A stretch of DNA of 50,867 nt from a bacterium (GCA_016873475.1 VGXI01000004.1:1-50867); one strand, 5' to 3'; positions 24,646-33,588 are shown, counted from the first letter of the stretch. Notes: generated by a model from the sequence alone, not told the origin. A program made the numbers and translations.

Positions 24646-27600
24646 ATGCCCAGCTCGCGCACCGCCTGCCTCGCCGCCTGCCTCGCGCTCGCGGCCGCCG
24701 CGCCCGCCGCAGCCGGCGACCTCCACCCGACGAGCCTGCCCCAGGGTCTCCTCGCGCAGACCGACAGCGTGATCATCGCCTGGTCCGAAGCCCTGCGCTG
24801 CCAGCTGGAGCTGGGACCCGCGCCGGATGCCCTGTCGCCCCTGGCCGGCGCGGCTGGCGGTCCGGGGCGCCTGGCCTTCGTGCCCGCGGCCCTCGGTCTG
24901 GGCGCGGGTGTCTGGGCCGCGCGCCTGGTCAGCCTCGACGGCGAGAGCAGCAGCCTGCCCTTCACGCTCATCGTCGAGTCCGCGACGGCGCCCAACCTGA
25001 TCGCCCCGGGCAACGGCAGCGAGCTCGAGCCCGGGGGCGTCCAGCTGCGCTGGGAGCCCGTGCTCGGCGTTCCTTACTATCACGTGCTCTTCAGCGACCA
25101 GGAGATCCTCATCGAGGAGAACGCCGAGGGCGACCCGGTGATCGTCGGCGCCTCCTTGATCTGGCAGGCGATCACCCCGAGCACCGCCATCGCCTACGGC
25201 GCCGCCGATCCCAGCGGCGTCTTCACGGCCCCGAATGGCAATGCGCCGCCCCTGGTCGCCGGACCCGAGTACAACTGGCTCGTCCTCAACAACTACGGCA
25301 ACAACCCGGCCCTGACGAGCACCCGCCAGGCCGGGGTGGCGGCCTTCCGCATCGCGCTGCGCGCCGGTCTCGCGGCGCCGGAGCTGCTCGCGCCGGCGGC
25401 CGGCGACAGCCTCGCCGCCCCGGCCCTCGAGTTCGCCTGGACTGTCGCAACGGGCGCGTCGCACTACCAGTTCACCCTCACCCGCATCGTCGACGAAGAC
25501 GGCAACGAGGGCGCGGTGAGCGTCTTCGAACAGGTGACGAGCCAGACCCAGCTCAGCCTGCCGGCCGCCGATCTCCTCGTCGACTCGCGCTACCGCTGGA
25601 AGGTCTACGCGCTCGACGCCACGGGCCAGGGCGCCGCGAGCAGCCCGCGCGAGTTCCACTACCGCGTCGCCATGGGTCAGGTGACGCTCTACACGCAGGA
25701 CGGCCACGGCCAGCCCCTCCCCTACGTGCAGGTCGTCCTCACCCCGCTGGGCGGCGGCGGCAGCGCGCTGCCGGTGATCACCGGCAGCAGCGGCGGCTGG
25801 GAGGAGGAGCTCGTCGCCGGGGCCTACCGCGTCGAGGCCAGCAAGGGCGGCCACGAGACCGCCAGCGCCGAGTTCTCCCTCGACGCGAACGGCACCTGCG
25901 AGCGGGTGCTCGTGCTGCCCGCGAGCCCGGCCACCCTGGCCGGCGGCGTGCGCGACACTGCCGGCCAGCCCTTCGCCCATGCCCAGGTTCGCGCGCGCAA
26001 CCTGCAGACGGGCGAGCTGCGCCTGGCCACGAGCACGGCCGGTGGCGCCTTCTCGCTCGGCGTGACCCCCGGCCAGTGGGGCCTGCGCGCCACCGCCGCG
26101 GGCTACCAGAGCGCCGACAGCCTGCTCCTCAGCGCGCAGGCCGGCGCCTACCAGACGCTGCCGGCGCCGCTGCACCTCGCCCCCAGTGCCTGCTCGCTCG
26201 CCGGCAGCGTGCGGAACACCGGCGGCCAGCCGATCCTCGCTGCCACGGTGACCGTCGCCGGCGCGGAGGGGAGCCAGAGCGCGCTCACGGGCGCCGACGG
26301 CAACTTCCAGTTCAACCTCGCTGCCGGCAGCTGGACGCTGACGGCGAGCAAGCCCGGCTACGTTCCGCCGGCGCCGCGCCCGATCAGCCTCGCGCCTGGC
26401 CAGCAGCTGAGCCTCGCGCCCCCGCTCGGCCTGGACGCCCAGGCGGCCATCCTCAGCGGCTACACGCGCGGGGCCGCGGGTGTCGTCGGCGGCGCGCTCG
26501 TCACGGCAACGCCGGCGAGCGGACTGCCGCGGGCCGTCACCGCGAACGCGCAGGGCGCCTGGCTGCTCAGCCTGCCGGCTGGTACCTGGACGCTGACGGC
26601 AAGCAAGGCCGGCTACAGCGGCGCCGCGCCCCTGCAGCTCACCCTCGCCGCCGGCGCGGAGCAGAGCGGCCTCGCCCTTCTGCTGGTCGCCGATCCCTGC
26701 GCCGTCAGCGGCCAGGTCACGGACGGGACCCAGCCGCTGGCGGGGGCCACGGTCAGCGCCGGGGCGGCCACCGCCACCAGTGCCTGGGACGGCGGCTTCA
26801 GCCTCACCCTCGCTGCTGGGGAACACCGGCTCGAGGCCTTCCGCACGGGCTACACGAGCGCGGCGGTGCTCCTGAGCCTGGCGTTGGGGCAGACCGTGAA
26901 CGGGGTTGCGCTCGCCCTCACGCCCGGCGCCGCCACGGTGAGTGGCCGCGTGTTGGCGGAGGGAGCGCCGGTGGCCGGGGCCCTGCTGCAGCTCGCGGGC
27001 CCGGCGTTCACCGCCGAGCGCACGAGCGGCGCCGCTGGCGACTTCGCGATCAGCGCTCCGCCGGGCGCCTACACCCTCAGTGCGAGCAAGAGCTGCTTCA
27101 TCGCCGGCGCGCCCCTCGCCCTCACGCTGGCCGCCGGGCAGACCCTGCCGGGACAGGACCTCCTCCTCACGCCCGCCGGGGCGCGGCTCGCCGGACGCGT
27201 GGTGGTCGCGGGCAGCGGCGCCGCACTCGGCGGCGCGCTGCTGGCGGCCGCCTCCGCCCAGGGCGACTTCACGACCAGCAGCGCGGCCGACGGCAGCTGG
27301 GCCCTGCTCCTGCCGGGCGGCCAGAACTGGGCGCTGAGCGCGCTGAAGAGCGGGCACGCCACCGCCACCGCGCAGACTCCCTTGCTCGCCGATGGCAGCG
27401 CCTGGAGCGGCGACTTCGCGCTCAGCCCCCAGGCCGCAGCGCTTGGCGGCTGCGTGCGCGACGAGAGCGGCCTCGCCCTGGCGGGGCTGCGCATCGCGCT
27501 GCGGCCGAGCGCAGGCGACAGCCTGCAGTGCCTGACGGACGCCGCCGGCCGGTATGCCTTCGCCTGCGCGACGGGCCCGGCGACCCTCAGCGTCGGCGCC

Positions 27601-29667
27601 CCGGGCTACGCGCCCTACAGCAGCGCGCTCGCCCTGCCGGACGGCGCGAGCAGCCTGGACATCGTCCTCGACGCGCGCTTCGCGCGCCTCGCCGGCAGCA
27701 TCCGGGATGGCGAAGGCGCGCCGCTGGCCGGGGTCCTCCTCACGGTGAGCGGCGCCGCGAGCGGGTCGGCGCTCAGCGACGCGACTGGCGCCTTCCTGCT
27801 GCCGCGTCTCCTGGCCGGCGCCTCGACCCTCAGCGCCAGCAAGCTCGGGTACGCGCCGCTCAGCCAGAGCCTCGCGCTCGCCGAGGAAGAGGACGCTGCG
27901 CTGTCCCTTGCCCTCGAGCGCCTGCTCGGCACGCTCGCGGGGCGCGTGCTCGATTCCGCGGGCGCCGGCCTGGGCGGCGCCAGCCTGCAGCTCCGGGCGG
28001 GCGCGGCGCTCGTCGCCCAGACGCTCAGCGCGGCGAACGGCGACTTCGCGCTCGGCGGCCTGGACCCGCTCGCGCCGCTGGATCTCTATCTCAGCCTGGC
28101 CGGCCACTCCGTCCTCGGCGGCAACCCGCTGCGAGACCTCCTGCCGGGGGGCGAGCCGCTCCTGCTGCGGCTCGTCCCGGACGATGGCCGGCTGCGCGGC
28201 AGCCTGACCAGCGCGACTGACGGCGCGCCCGTCGCCGGCGCCCTCGTGAGCGCGGTCGACGGCGCCGGGGTCTACGCCGAAACGCGCAGCGATGCCGGGG
28301 GCGCCTTTGCGATCGGCGCCCTGCCGCGCGCTTCGCTCTACACCCTGCACGCCGACGGGCCCGGCTGGGCGGCACTCAGCGTCGCCGGCCTCGCGCCCGA
28401 CGGCGCGCCGCTCGCCCTCAGCCTCGAGCCGGCCGGCGCGACCGTCTACGGCAGCCTCGTCGCCGACACTCCGGGCAGCGGCCGGCTGCCGCTCGGCAGC
28501 GCGCTGCAGGCCATCCCCGCCGAGGGCGGTCCCCTGCGCGCGCTCGCGCTGAGCGCCCTGGGCGAGTACAGCCTCGAGGCGCTGCCGCCCGGAGACTTCC
28601 TGCTGGTCTGCCGCGTCGACGGCTGCCTGACGCTCCCGCGCCAGCAGAGCGTGCGCGTCGACGAAGGCCAGGTGCTCGGTCCCTATGACTTCGAGTTGGT
28701 GCCGACTCCGCTCGCGAGCCTCGCGATCAGCGGCCTCGAGGAGCTCGAGGGCGGCCAGAGCGCGATCTACCAGGGCGCGCAGCGGGCTGCCGACGGCGAG
28801 TCGCTGGACTACCCGCTCATCTGGAGCCTGGAGCCGCCTGGCGCCGGCACCTTCGATACGGCCAGCGGCCGTTTCGCGGCGCGCGCCGACTTCCTGGGCA
28901 CCGCCACGCTGCGCGCTCGGCATGCGGCCAGCGGTCTCGGGGCCGCACGCGCGGTCACCGTCGGCGCCCGCCTGACACCGCAGACGGCGCGCGCGCTGGA
29001 CGACGGCGCCGGCCTGCGCCTGCGCGTGCCTGCGGGCGCTCTCGGCCAGGCGACCCGCATCGGCCTGCGGCGCGAGACGCCGACGCCGCTCAAGCGGCGC
29101 GCCGGGAGCTATCGTGTTGAGGGCGAGCTCTACCGCTTCCTCCCCAGCGGGCTCGCGTTCGCGGACAGCGCGCAGCCGACTCTAACGCTGCCCGTTCCCA
29201 ATCCGCTGTTCAACGAGCGCCTCGCGCTGGGCTGGTGGGACCCGAGCGGCCTCGCGTGGACGGCGCTGCCGGGCACGAAGGGCACCCAGGGGCTCAGCCG
29301 CGCGCTGGCGCACTTCTCCGATTACGCTCTGCTCGTCGCCAACGCGCCCCTCGGGGTCGGCGAGGCTCGACTCTCCGCGAATCCCTTCAGTCCGGCCCTC
29401 GCTCCCCTCGAGCTGCGCTTCACGGTGAGCAGCCAAACGATGGCCGCACCCCTCGTCGACGTGGAGGTCTTCAACCTGCTCGGCGACCCCGTGTGCCGAC
29501 TCCTGCGCAGGCAGGCCCTGGCCGTCGGCGTCGAGCACAGGCTCGCTTGGGACGGCCTCACACAGGCCGGCGAGCTGGCCCGGAACGGCCGCTACCTGCT
29601 GCGCATCCGCGTCGAGGACGGCGGCGAGGCAGCCGAGCGCATCCTGCAGGTCGTCCTGGTGAAATGA
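24646..29667 (+). CDS. Giant secreted protein with 12 carboxypeptidase-regulatory-like repeats
   Basis: The 1673-residue secreted protein has a signal peptide (TACLAACLALAAAAPAAAG), then FN3-like domains (about 30-340; PELLAPAAGD with AFAWT-type strands), about 12 tandem carboxypeptidase-regulatory-like beta-sandwich repeats of about 84 residues (about 343-1353; motif G-x-V-x-D-x-x-G-x-P-L-A-G-A, then TLTASKxGY), an Ig-like domain with ISGLEELEGGQSAIY, a ZU5-like segment ending HFSDYALLV, and a C-terminal FlgD-type Ig domain (EVFNLLGDPVCRLL, AWDGLTQAGELARNGRY). Such C-termini occur on surface proteins of FCB lineages. Of two ATGs, 24646 has better spacing from GGAG. Probably an adhesin or cell-surface stalk; no catalytic domain seen. 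Confidence 0.85.
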   Translation: MPSSRTACLAACLALAAAAPAAAGDLHPTSLPQGLLAQTDSVIIAWSEALRCQLELGPAPDALSPLAGAAGGPGRLAFVPAALGLGAGVWAARLVSLDGESSSLPFTLIVESATAPNLIAPGNGSELEPGGVQLRWEPVLGVPYYHVLFSDQEILIEENAEGDPVIVGASLIWQAITPSTAIAYGAADPSGVFTAPNGNAPPLVAGPEYNWLVLNNYGNNPALTSTRQAGVAAFRIALRAGLAAPELLAPAAGDSLAAPALEFAWTVATGASHYQFTLTRIVDEDGNEGAVSVFEQVTSQTQLSLPAADLLVDSRYRWKVYALDATGQGAASSPREFHYRVAMGQVTLYTQDGHGQPLPYVQVVLTPLGGGGSALPVITGSSGGWEEELVAGAYRVEASKGGHETASAEFSLDANGTCERVLVLPASPATLAGGVRDTAGQPFAHAQVRARNLQTGELRLATSTAGGAFSLGVTPGQWGLRATAAGYQSADSLLLSAQAGAYQTLPAPLHLAPSACSLAGSVRNTGGQPILAATVTVAGAEGSQSALTGADGNFQFNLAAGSWTLTASKPGYVPPAPRPISLAPGQQLSLAPPLGLDAQAAILSGYTRGAAGVVGGALVTATPASGLPRAVTANAQGAWLLSLPAGTWTLTASKAGYSGAAPLQLTLAAGAEQSGLALLLVADPCAVSGQVTDGTQPLAGATVSAGAATATSAWDGGFSLTLAAGEHRLEAFRTGYTSAAVLLSLALGQTVNGVALALTPGAATVSGRVLAEGAPVAGALLQLAGPAFTAERTSGAAGDFAISAPPGAYTLSASKSCFIAGAPLALTLAAGQTLPGQDLLLTPAGARLAGRVVVAGSGAALGGALLAAASAQGDFTTSSAADGSWALLLPGGQNWALSALKSGHATATAQTPLLADGSAWSGDFALSPQAAALGGCVRDESGLALAGLRIALRPSAGDSLQCLTDAAGRYAFACATGPATLSVGAPGYAPYSSALALPDGASSLDIVLDARFARLAGSIRDGEGAPLAGVLLTVSGAASGSALSDATGAFLLPRLLAGASTLSASKLGYAPLSQSLALAEEEDAALSLALERLLGTLAGRVLDSAGAGLGGASLQLRAGAALVAQTLSAANGDFALGGLDPLAPLDLYLSLAGHSVLGGNPLRDLLPGGEPLLLRLVPDDGRLRGSLTSATDGAPVAGALVSAVDGAGVYAETRSDAGGAFAIGALPRASLYTLHADGPGWAALSVAGLAPDGAPLALSLEPAGATVYGSLVADTPGSGRLPLGSALQAIPAEGGPLRALALSALGEYSLEALPPGDFLLVCRVDGCLTLPRQQSVRVDEGQVLGPYDFELVPTPLASLAISGLEELEGGQSAIYQGAQRAADGESLDYPLIWSLEPPGAGTFDTASGRFAARADFLGTATLRARHAASGLGAARAVTVGARLTPQTARALDDGAGLRLRVPAGALGQATRIGLRRETPTPLKRRAGSYRVEGELYRFLPSGLAFADSAQPTLTLPVPNPLFNERLALGWWDPSGLAWTALPGTKGTQGLSRALAHFSDYALLVANAPLGVGEARLSANPFSPALAPLELRFTVSSQTMAAPLVDVEVFNLLGDPVCRLLRRQALAVGVEHRLAWDGLTQAGELARNGRYLLRIRVEDGGEAAERILQVVLVK
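25672..28705 (+). repeat. Twelve-unit beta-sandwich repeat array
   Basis: About 12 units of about 250 bases encode the carboxypeptidase-regulatory-like domains. Units share the ASKxGY strand and a closing LxLxP motif but are diverged in sequence, so the array is old rather than recently amplified. Confidence 0.8.
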
Positions 29668-29684
29668 CGAGGAGGCCCCACGCC

Positions 29685-30608
29685 ATGCTCGCCTACGGAA
29701 CCTTGCGGCGCGGCGTCGCCGCGTTCGCTTTCCTGCTTGCGCTCGCGCCGGCCGCGCGCGCCGGCCAGAGCGCCCTGCCCGGCGCCTTCGCCGACATCGG
29801 CCTCAGCGCCCGCGCGATGGGCATGGGCGGCGCCGCGGCGGCCGGCTTCGGCCGCGCCGCGGATCTCAGCGGCAATCCCGCAGGGCTCGGCGGCCTCGTC
29901 CGGCCCGAGCTCTCCGCGCTGCAGACCGAGCAGTTCGGCCTCGTGCCGACCTACTACCTCGCCGCGGCGCGCCGCCTCGGCGGCGCCGGCTTCGGCCTCG
30001 GCCTGCTGTCGAGCGGCGACGCGCTCCTGCGCGAGAACACGCTGCTGATTGCCGGCGGCCGTCCCCTCGGCGACGGCCGCTTCGGCGCGCTCGCGCTCGG
30101 GCTGGCGCTCAAGCTGCGCCACGCCGCCTTCGGACCGGAGGGCGATCTACCGGGCATCGAGGGCAGCGCCTACGGGGGCGCCATCGACCTGGGTCTCCAG
30201 CTCCGGCGCGGCAGCGCCCGCTACGGGCTCTTCGTGGAGGAACTCGCCAGCGACCTGCGCTGGCAGAGCAGCGGCCTGGGCGCCTATCACGAGGGCGTGC
30301 CGCCGACGCTGCGCGCGGGCCTCGGCGTCGACGCGGGCGCCCTCAGCCTCGCCGCAGACCTCGAAGTCGCCCTCGAGGCCGAGCGCGCGCACAAGGCGGC
30401 CCTCGGCGTCGAGTGGCGGCCGCATGCGGTGCTCGCGCTGCGCGGGGGGCTGAGCCAGCGCCTCGCGACCCAGGAGCAGCGCTTCCTCAGCGCCGGCCTC
30501 GGTCTGGGCGCCGGCCTCGAGGGCGGCCGTCGCTTCCAGTTCGACGCCGCCTATCTCTTCCACGAACTCGGCGGCAGCCTGCGCCTGGAGGCCGCCCTCC
30601 TGCTCTAG
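29685..30608 (+). CDS. PorV/UPF0164-like outer-membrane barrel protein
   Basis: The 307-residue protein has a signal peptide (GVAAFAFLLALAPAARA) and then FADIGLSARAMGMGGAAAAG plus DLSGNPAGLG, the hallmark opening of PorV/PorQ-like (UPF0164) barrels, which in Bacteroidetes hold type IX-secreted proteins at the outer membrane. Later strands include AGFGLGLLSSGD and LRGGLSQRLATQEQRF. AGGAGG lies 9 bases before ATG 29685; an ATG at 29664 inside the previous stop is a poorer choice. Placed after the FlgD-ended repeat protein, it is a candidate anchor for it, which is inference. Its stop shares CTAG with the regulator gene. Confidence 0.82.
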   Translation: MLAYGTLRRGVAAFAFLLALAPAARAGQSALPGAFADIGLSARAMGMGGAAAAGFGRAADLSGNPAGLGGLVRPELSALQTEQFGLVPTYYLAAARRLGGAGFGLGLLSSGDALLRENTLLIAGGRPLGDGRFGALALGLALKLRHAAFGPEGDLPGIEGSAYGGAIDLGLQLRRGSARYGLFVEELASDLRWQSSGLGAYHEGVPPTLRAGLGVDAGALSLAADLEVALEAERAHKAALGVEWRPHAVLALRGGLSQRLATQEQRFLSAGLGLGAGLEGGRRFQFDAAYLFHELGGSLRLEAALLL

Positions 30609-31303
30609 GCCCGATCGCCGAGAATCGCCCGCAGGCGGCGTGGGTTCTGCACCCAGATCCCCGAGCGCGTCAGACGCAGCGCGCCTTCTCGGGCGAGCCG
30701 ATGCAGGACGCGCGAGAGCGTCTCCGGGCTCGTGCCGACCATCTGCGCCAGCTCGCGGCGCAAGAGGGGCACGGTGACCGCCGCGCCGCTCTCCAGGCCC
30801 ATCCCCGTGTCGGCCAGGAAGGCCAGGAGCTGCCGCACGGTCCGCGTGCGCACGTTTTCGTGGGCGAGGGCCAGCAGCAGCTCCTCGGAGACGCGCAGCT
30901 CCCTGGCCATCAGGGCGAGCAGGCGGGCGCAGAAGCCGGGCGACTGCGCGAGGAGCCGATGGAAGTAGTCGCCGGGGATGGTGCAGAGCTCGAGCTCGCC
31001 CACCGCCTCGGCGCTGGCGGCGAAGGGCTCCCCGCTCAGCAGCGGCCGATAGCCGAGCAGGCGGCCCCGCCCGAGCAGGCGGATGATCAGGGGATCGCCC
31101 GTCGCGCTGGTCTTGCTCAGCTTGACGATGCCCGAGCGCACGCAGAAGACGGCCAGCGCCGGATTCCCTTCCTGGAAGACGGTCTGCCGATCCCCGTAGC
31201 GGCTGACGGAAATCGCGGCCCGATCCTGGCCCGGATCCAGGCCGGCCAGCTGGCAGAAGGCCGCTGACTCGCGGCTGCCGCAGAAGCTGCAGGCCTCGCC
31301 CAC
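30605..31303 (-). CDS. Crp/Fnr-family regulator with FNR-like cysteines
   Basis: The 232-residue regulator has a cyclic-nucleotide-type beta-roll (GDRQTVFQEGNPALAVF, VRSGIVKLSK), a dimer helix and a C-terminal HTH (LAQMVGTSPETLSRVLHRL, about 185-203). N-terminal Cys5-x2-Cys8 and Cys17 precede the roll, and Cys107 in ELELCTIP aligns with Cys122 of E. coli FNR (MVCEIP), so a 4Fe-4S oxygen- or NO-sensing cluster is plausible, although the spacing differs. GTG 31303 has GAGG 6 bases upstream. It is 8 bases downstream of the SIMPL gene and probably cotranscribed. Targets unknown. Confidence 0.88.
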   Translation of the reverse strand: MGEACSFCGSRESAAFCQLAGLDPGQDRAAISVSRYGDRQTVFQEGNPALAVFCVRSGIVKLSKTSATGDPLIIRLLGRGRLLGYRPLLSGEPFAASAEAVGELELCTIPGDYFHRLLAQSPGFCARLLALMARELRVSEELLLALAHENVRTRTVRQLLAFLADTGMGLESGAAVTVPLLRRELAQMVGTSPETLSRVLHRLAREGALRLTRSGIWVQNPRRLRAILGDRA

Positions 31304-31311
31304 CGCGCGCC

Positions 31312-32073
31312 TCAGCGCAGCTCGAACTCGAAGGTGCTGACCACGCGGATCTTCTTGAGCGGCGTGCTCGTCGGGCTGTAGGGCGCCGACTCGTCGTTGC
31401 CGTCGCTGCCGAAGATCTGGATCGCGCCCTGGTTCGCCGTGCGAATGCGGCCCACCGCGGCCCCCGCGTCGGCCGCGAACTGGCGCGCCGTCTCGCGGGC
31501 GTTGGCGGTCGCCTCGGCGAGGAGCTGTGGCCGCAGGGCGCCGAAGGCGGTGACGGCGTAGCGCGGATTGGCGAAGCCTCCTTGCTCGCCGTCCAGGACG
31601 ACGCCCGACGCGACGAGGCTCTCCGTCGCCCCGACCGCCTTCGCGATGCGGTCGACATCCGGCGTCGTCACCTGGACGGAGCTGGTCAGCACGTAGCGGA
31701 AGCGATCGCCGGCCTGGTTCTCGCCGTACTCGCGAGCCAGCTTGTCGATGATCCGCGTGCCCTGACGGCTGATCGCCTCGGAGGGAAAGCCCTGCGCAAC
31801 CAGGAAGGCGACAGCGGCTTCCCGGTCGGCGCTGATGCGGGCGTGGGCTTCCTTGAGGTCCGCGCCGGCGCGCCGGAAGTAGAGGGTCCAGGTCGCCTGG
31901 TCGGCCTTGACCTCTTTCTCGACCAGTCCCTTGACGGTCACCGTTCGCGTCTCGGAGCGAAAGCGCGCGACCCCGCCGCCGATGAAGCGCCCTGCCAGGG
32001 CGAGGCCGACGACGAGACCGAGGGCGAGGATCGCCGCCGCCGGTACCAGGTCCCTGCGCTCCGAGATCGCCAT
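31312..32073 (-). CDS. SIMPL (DUF541) domain protein
   Basis: The 253-residue protein has an N-terminal membrane helix or uncleaved signal (VPAAAILALGLVVGLALAG) followed by a SIMPL domain: RTVTVKGLVEKEVKADQATW, ISRQGTRIIDKL, QVTTPDVDRIAKAVGA, and a C-terminal ARETARQFAADAGAAVGRI. SIMPL proteins are periplasmic or envelope proteins of unclear function, some linked to oxidative stress. AGGGG precedes the ATG. It is the first gene of a two-gene unit with the FNR-like regulator. Confidence 0.87.
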   Translation of the reverse strand: MAISERRDLVPAAAILALGLVVGLALAGRFIGGGVARFRSETRTVTVKGLVEKEVKADQATWTLYFRRAGADLKEAHARISADREAAVAFLVAQGFPSEAISRQGTRIIDKLAREYGENQAGDRFRYVLTSSVQVTTPDVDRIAKAVGATESLVASGVVLDGEQGGFANPRYAVTAFGALRPQLLAEATANARETARQFAADAGAAVGRIRTANQGAIQIFGSDGNDESAPYSPTSTPLKKIRVVSTFEFELR

Positions 32074-32105
32074 GTCCGCACCCCTTCCGCGCTGGCAAGC
32101 AGGGG

Positions 32106-32134
32106 AGCATAGCGAGTCCTGCGACCGGAGTAAA
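32106..32134 (-). promoter_or_regulatory. Promoter for the SIMPL-regulator operon
   Basis: TTTACT (32129-32134), 17 bases, TATGCT (32106-32111); predicted start near 32099 with a 26-base leader. A run of nine C (nine G on the transcribed-direction strand) lies 17 bases upstream of the -35 at 32151-32159. Confidence 0.5.
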
Positions 32135-32243
32135 CAAGAAGCGGATCTGGCCCCCCCCCTGCCGCGCTAGAAGCGCCCCATGCACCCGGATGCCGATGCC
32201 GTGCTCGCCGGAGAAGGGCGCGGCGAACTGGGCGGCCTTCAAC

Positions 32244-32277
32244 GCGAAGGCCGCGGACATCGTCCGCGGCCCTTCGC
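32244..32277 (-). terminator. Strong hairpin after the lipoprotein gene
   Basis: Arms 32244-32258 and 32262-32277 pair over 15 bases with one bulged base around a 3-base loop, starting about 38 bases beyond the lipoprotein stop. There is no T-run, so it may terminate weakly or protect the 3' end. Confidence 0.5.
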
Positions 32278-32314
32278 CCTTCAGGCCCCTACCGCTGGCG
32301 AGCGGGTCCGGGGA

Positions 32315-33412
32315 CTAGTCGAGCAGGCTGCTGTCCAGCAGGTAGTCGAACTGGGCGAGGTCGGGCTGGAAGACCAGGTCCGGCTCGTCCGGATCCCCCA
32401 CCTTCACCGTCTTGTCGAGATCCCGGAAGGTGATCACGACGACGGGGCCGAGATCGGGGGCGAGGAGGTAGAGCCCGAGGTCGCGGCGGGCGATGCGCGT
32501 GCGGGCGCGCTCGGGAATGTACTCCTCCGGGATCGCGCTCTCGCCGGGCTCGGTGTTCGGATTGCGCTGGTTGCTCAGGTGGAGATCCGCCTCGAGGCTG
32601 ACGCGCACCCAGCGGCAGCTCGGAATCACCGTGTCCGCGAGATCGGGAAAGAGCGAGTCCACCTCGGCGCCGACCGAAGCGTAGGCGAAATTCTCCGCGG
32701 CGATGACCTCGCCGACGATGCGCACGGCAGCGATGCCGTCGACGTAGGTGTCGTGATCGACGTCCGAGGGATCCCAGGGCGTGTTGCCGGGCTGGTTGGT
32801 GCCGTCGTAGAGGCGGCGCGGATAGTCGAAGCCGACCGCCTCGTTGACGAGGACCTTGCCGACTTCATCGCCGGCGTAGTCCACCGGCATGCTCTCGTCG
32901 CTGTAGTCGGCGAGCAAGGCCTCCCAGCGCAGCGTGCCGAAGCGAATCCACGCGTAGGGCAGGCCCTCGCCGAAGGCGAAGCTGCTGTCGGTGGCGCCCC
33001 CTTCGCCGACGACATCGTAGCCGCCGCTGGTCGCATCGAGGTACACGGTCAGCTCGTGCCGGAGCTGGCCGCCGAGATCCGCCCGCCCGGTCGTGCGCCC
33101 CAGGAGGGCGAGGTCGCCCCCGGCGCCGCCCGCGCTGCACTCCCAGCGGGTGTTGCCCGACGGCAGGCGGGGATCGAAGTAGTCGAGCGTGGTGTCGGGG
33201 CTGAAGACCCCCTCCTCCTTGCGGACGAAGTTCCACCACTCGCCGGCGGCGAGGGGCAGGAAGTTCGCGCTGAGGGGCGCGAGCCCCGTGCCGCCCGCGC
33301 CCGTGGGCCCCTTCGACTCGTCGTCGGAGCAGGCGCCGAGCGCCAGGAGCAGCGCGAACAGGACGAAAGCCCCCGTCAGACCGGGGCGCCGCCAGAGGAG
33401 ACTCGGCCGCAT
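32315..33412 (-). CDS. Unknown lipoprotein
   Basis: The 365-residue protein has a signal peptide with lipobox LALGAC (Cys28) and then an acidic SDDESKG linker. The motif FLPLAAGEWWNFVRKE near the N-terminus of the mature part resembles a large, poorly characterised group of lipoproteins in FCB bacteria that begin with a 'YFPLxxGNxW' strand. The rest is beta-rich and acidic (DPSDVDHDTYVDG could bind calcium), with no catalytic motif I can name. ATG 33412 has GAGG at 9 bases; the ATG at 33418 is close behind it and possible. Confidence 0.7.
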   Translation of the reverse strand: MRPSLLWRRPGLTGAFVLFALLLALGACSDDESKGPTGAGGTGLAPLSANFLPLAAGEWWNFVRKEEGVFSPDTTLDYFDPRLPSGNTRWECSAGGAGGDLALLGRTTGRADLGGQLRHELTVYLDATSGGYDVVGEGGATDSSFAFGEGLPYAWIRFGTLRWEALLADYSDESMPVDYAGDEVGKVLVNEAVGFDYPRRLYDGTNQPGNTPWDPSDVDHDTYVDGIAAVRIVGEVIAAENFAYASVGAEVDSLFPDLADTVIPSCRWVRVSLEADLHLSNQRNPNTEPGESAIPEEYIPERARTRIARRDLGLYLLAPDLGPVVVITFRDLDKTVKVGDPDEPDLVFQPDLAQFDYLLDSSLLD

Positions 33413-33432
33413 CGCCATCCACCTCGTTGCCG

Positions 33433-33450
33433 GGCGCGCAAACGCGCGCC
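33433..33450 (-). promoter_or_regulatory. Hairpin in the lipoprotein 5' leader
   Basis: A perfect 7-base stem GGCGCGC / GCGCGCC with a 4-base loop lies in the predicted leader, about 10 bases before the ribosome site. It could affect translation or stability; nothing else supports a function. Confidence 0.3.
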
Positions 33451-33484
33451 GTACCATCGTTTTCGGAGCCGTGGGGACCCAAGC

Positions 33485-33513
33485 AGTCTATTGCCCGTCC
33501 GCGCTCCGAGCAA
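33485..33513 (-). promoter_or_regulatory. Promoter for the lipoprotein gene
   Basis: TTGCTC (33508-33513), 17 bases, TAGACT (33485-33490), the same -10 as the ABC exporter promoter. The predicted leader is about 66 bases and contains a hairpin. Confidence 0.5.
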
Positions 33514-33529
33514 GGGGGATTTTCACCAC

Positions 33530-33558
33530 TTGCGGGCGCGCCCGCCTTGCGCTAGGCA
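33530..33558 (+). promoter_or_regulatory. Weak promoter for the M28 peptidase gene
   Basis: TTGCGG (33530-33535), 17 bases, TAGGCA (33553-33558); only 3 and 2 consensus matches, but position and spacing suit a 24-base leader before the ATG. Confidence 0.35.
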
Positions 33559-33588
33559 TTCGGGATCCACCCCAGCCGGAGCCGCGCC

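Noticed and set aside
24625-28923. Open frame of 1432 codons antisense to the giant repeat protein
   Set aside because: Composition is low-complexity Arg/Ala/Gly/Glu typical of shadow frames in GC-rich DNA; the plus-strand gene has a signal peptide, repeats and recognisable domains.
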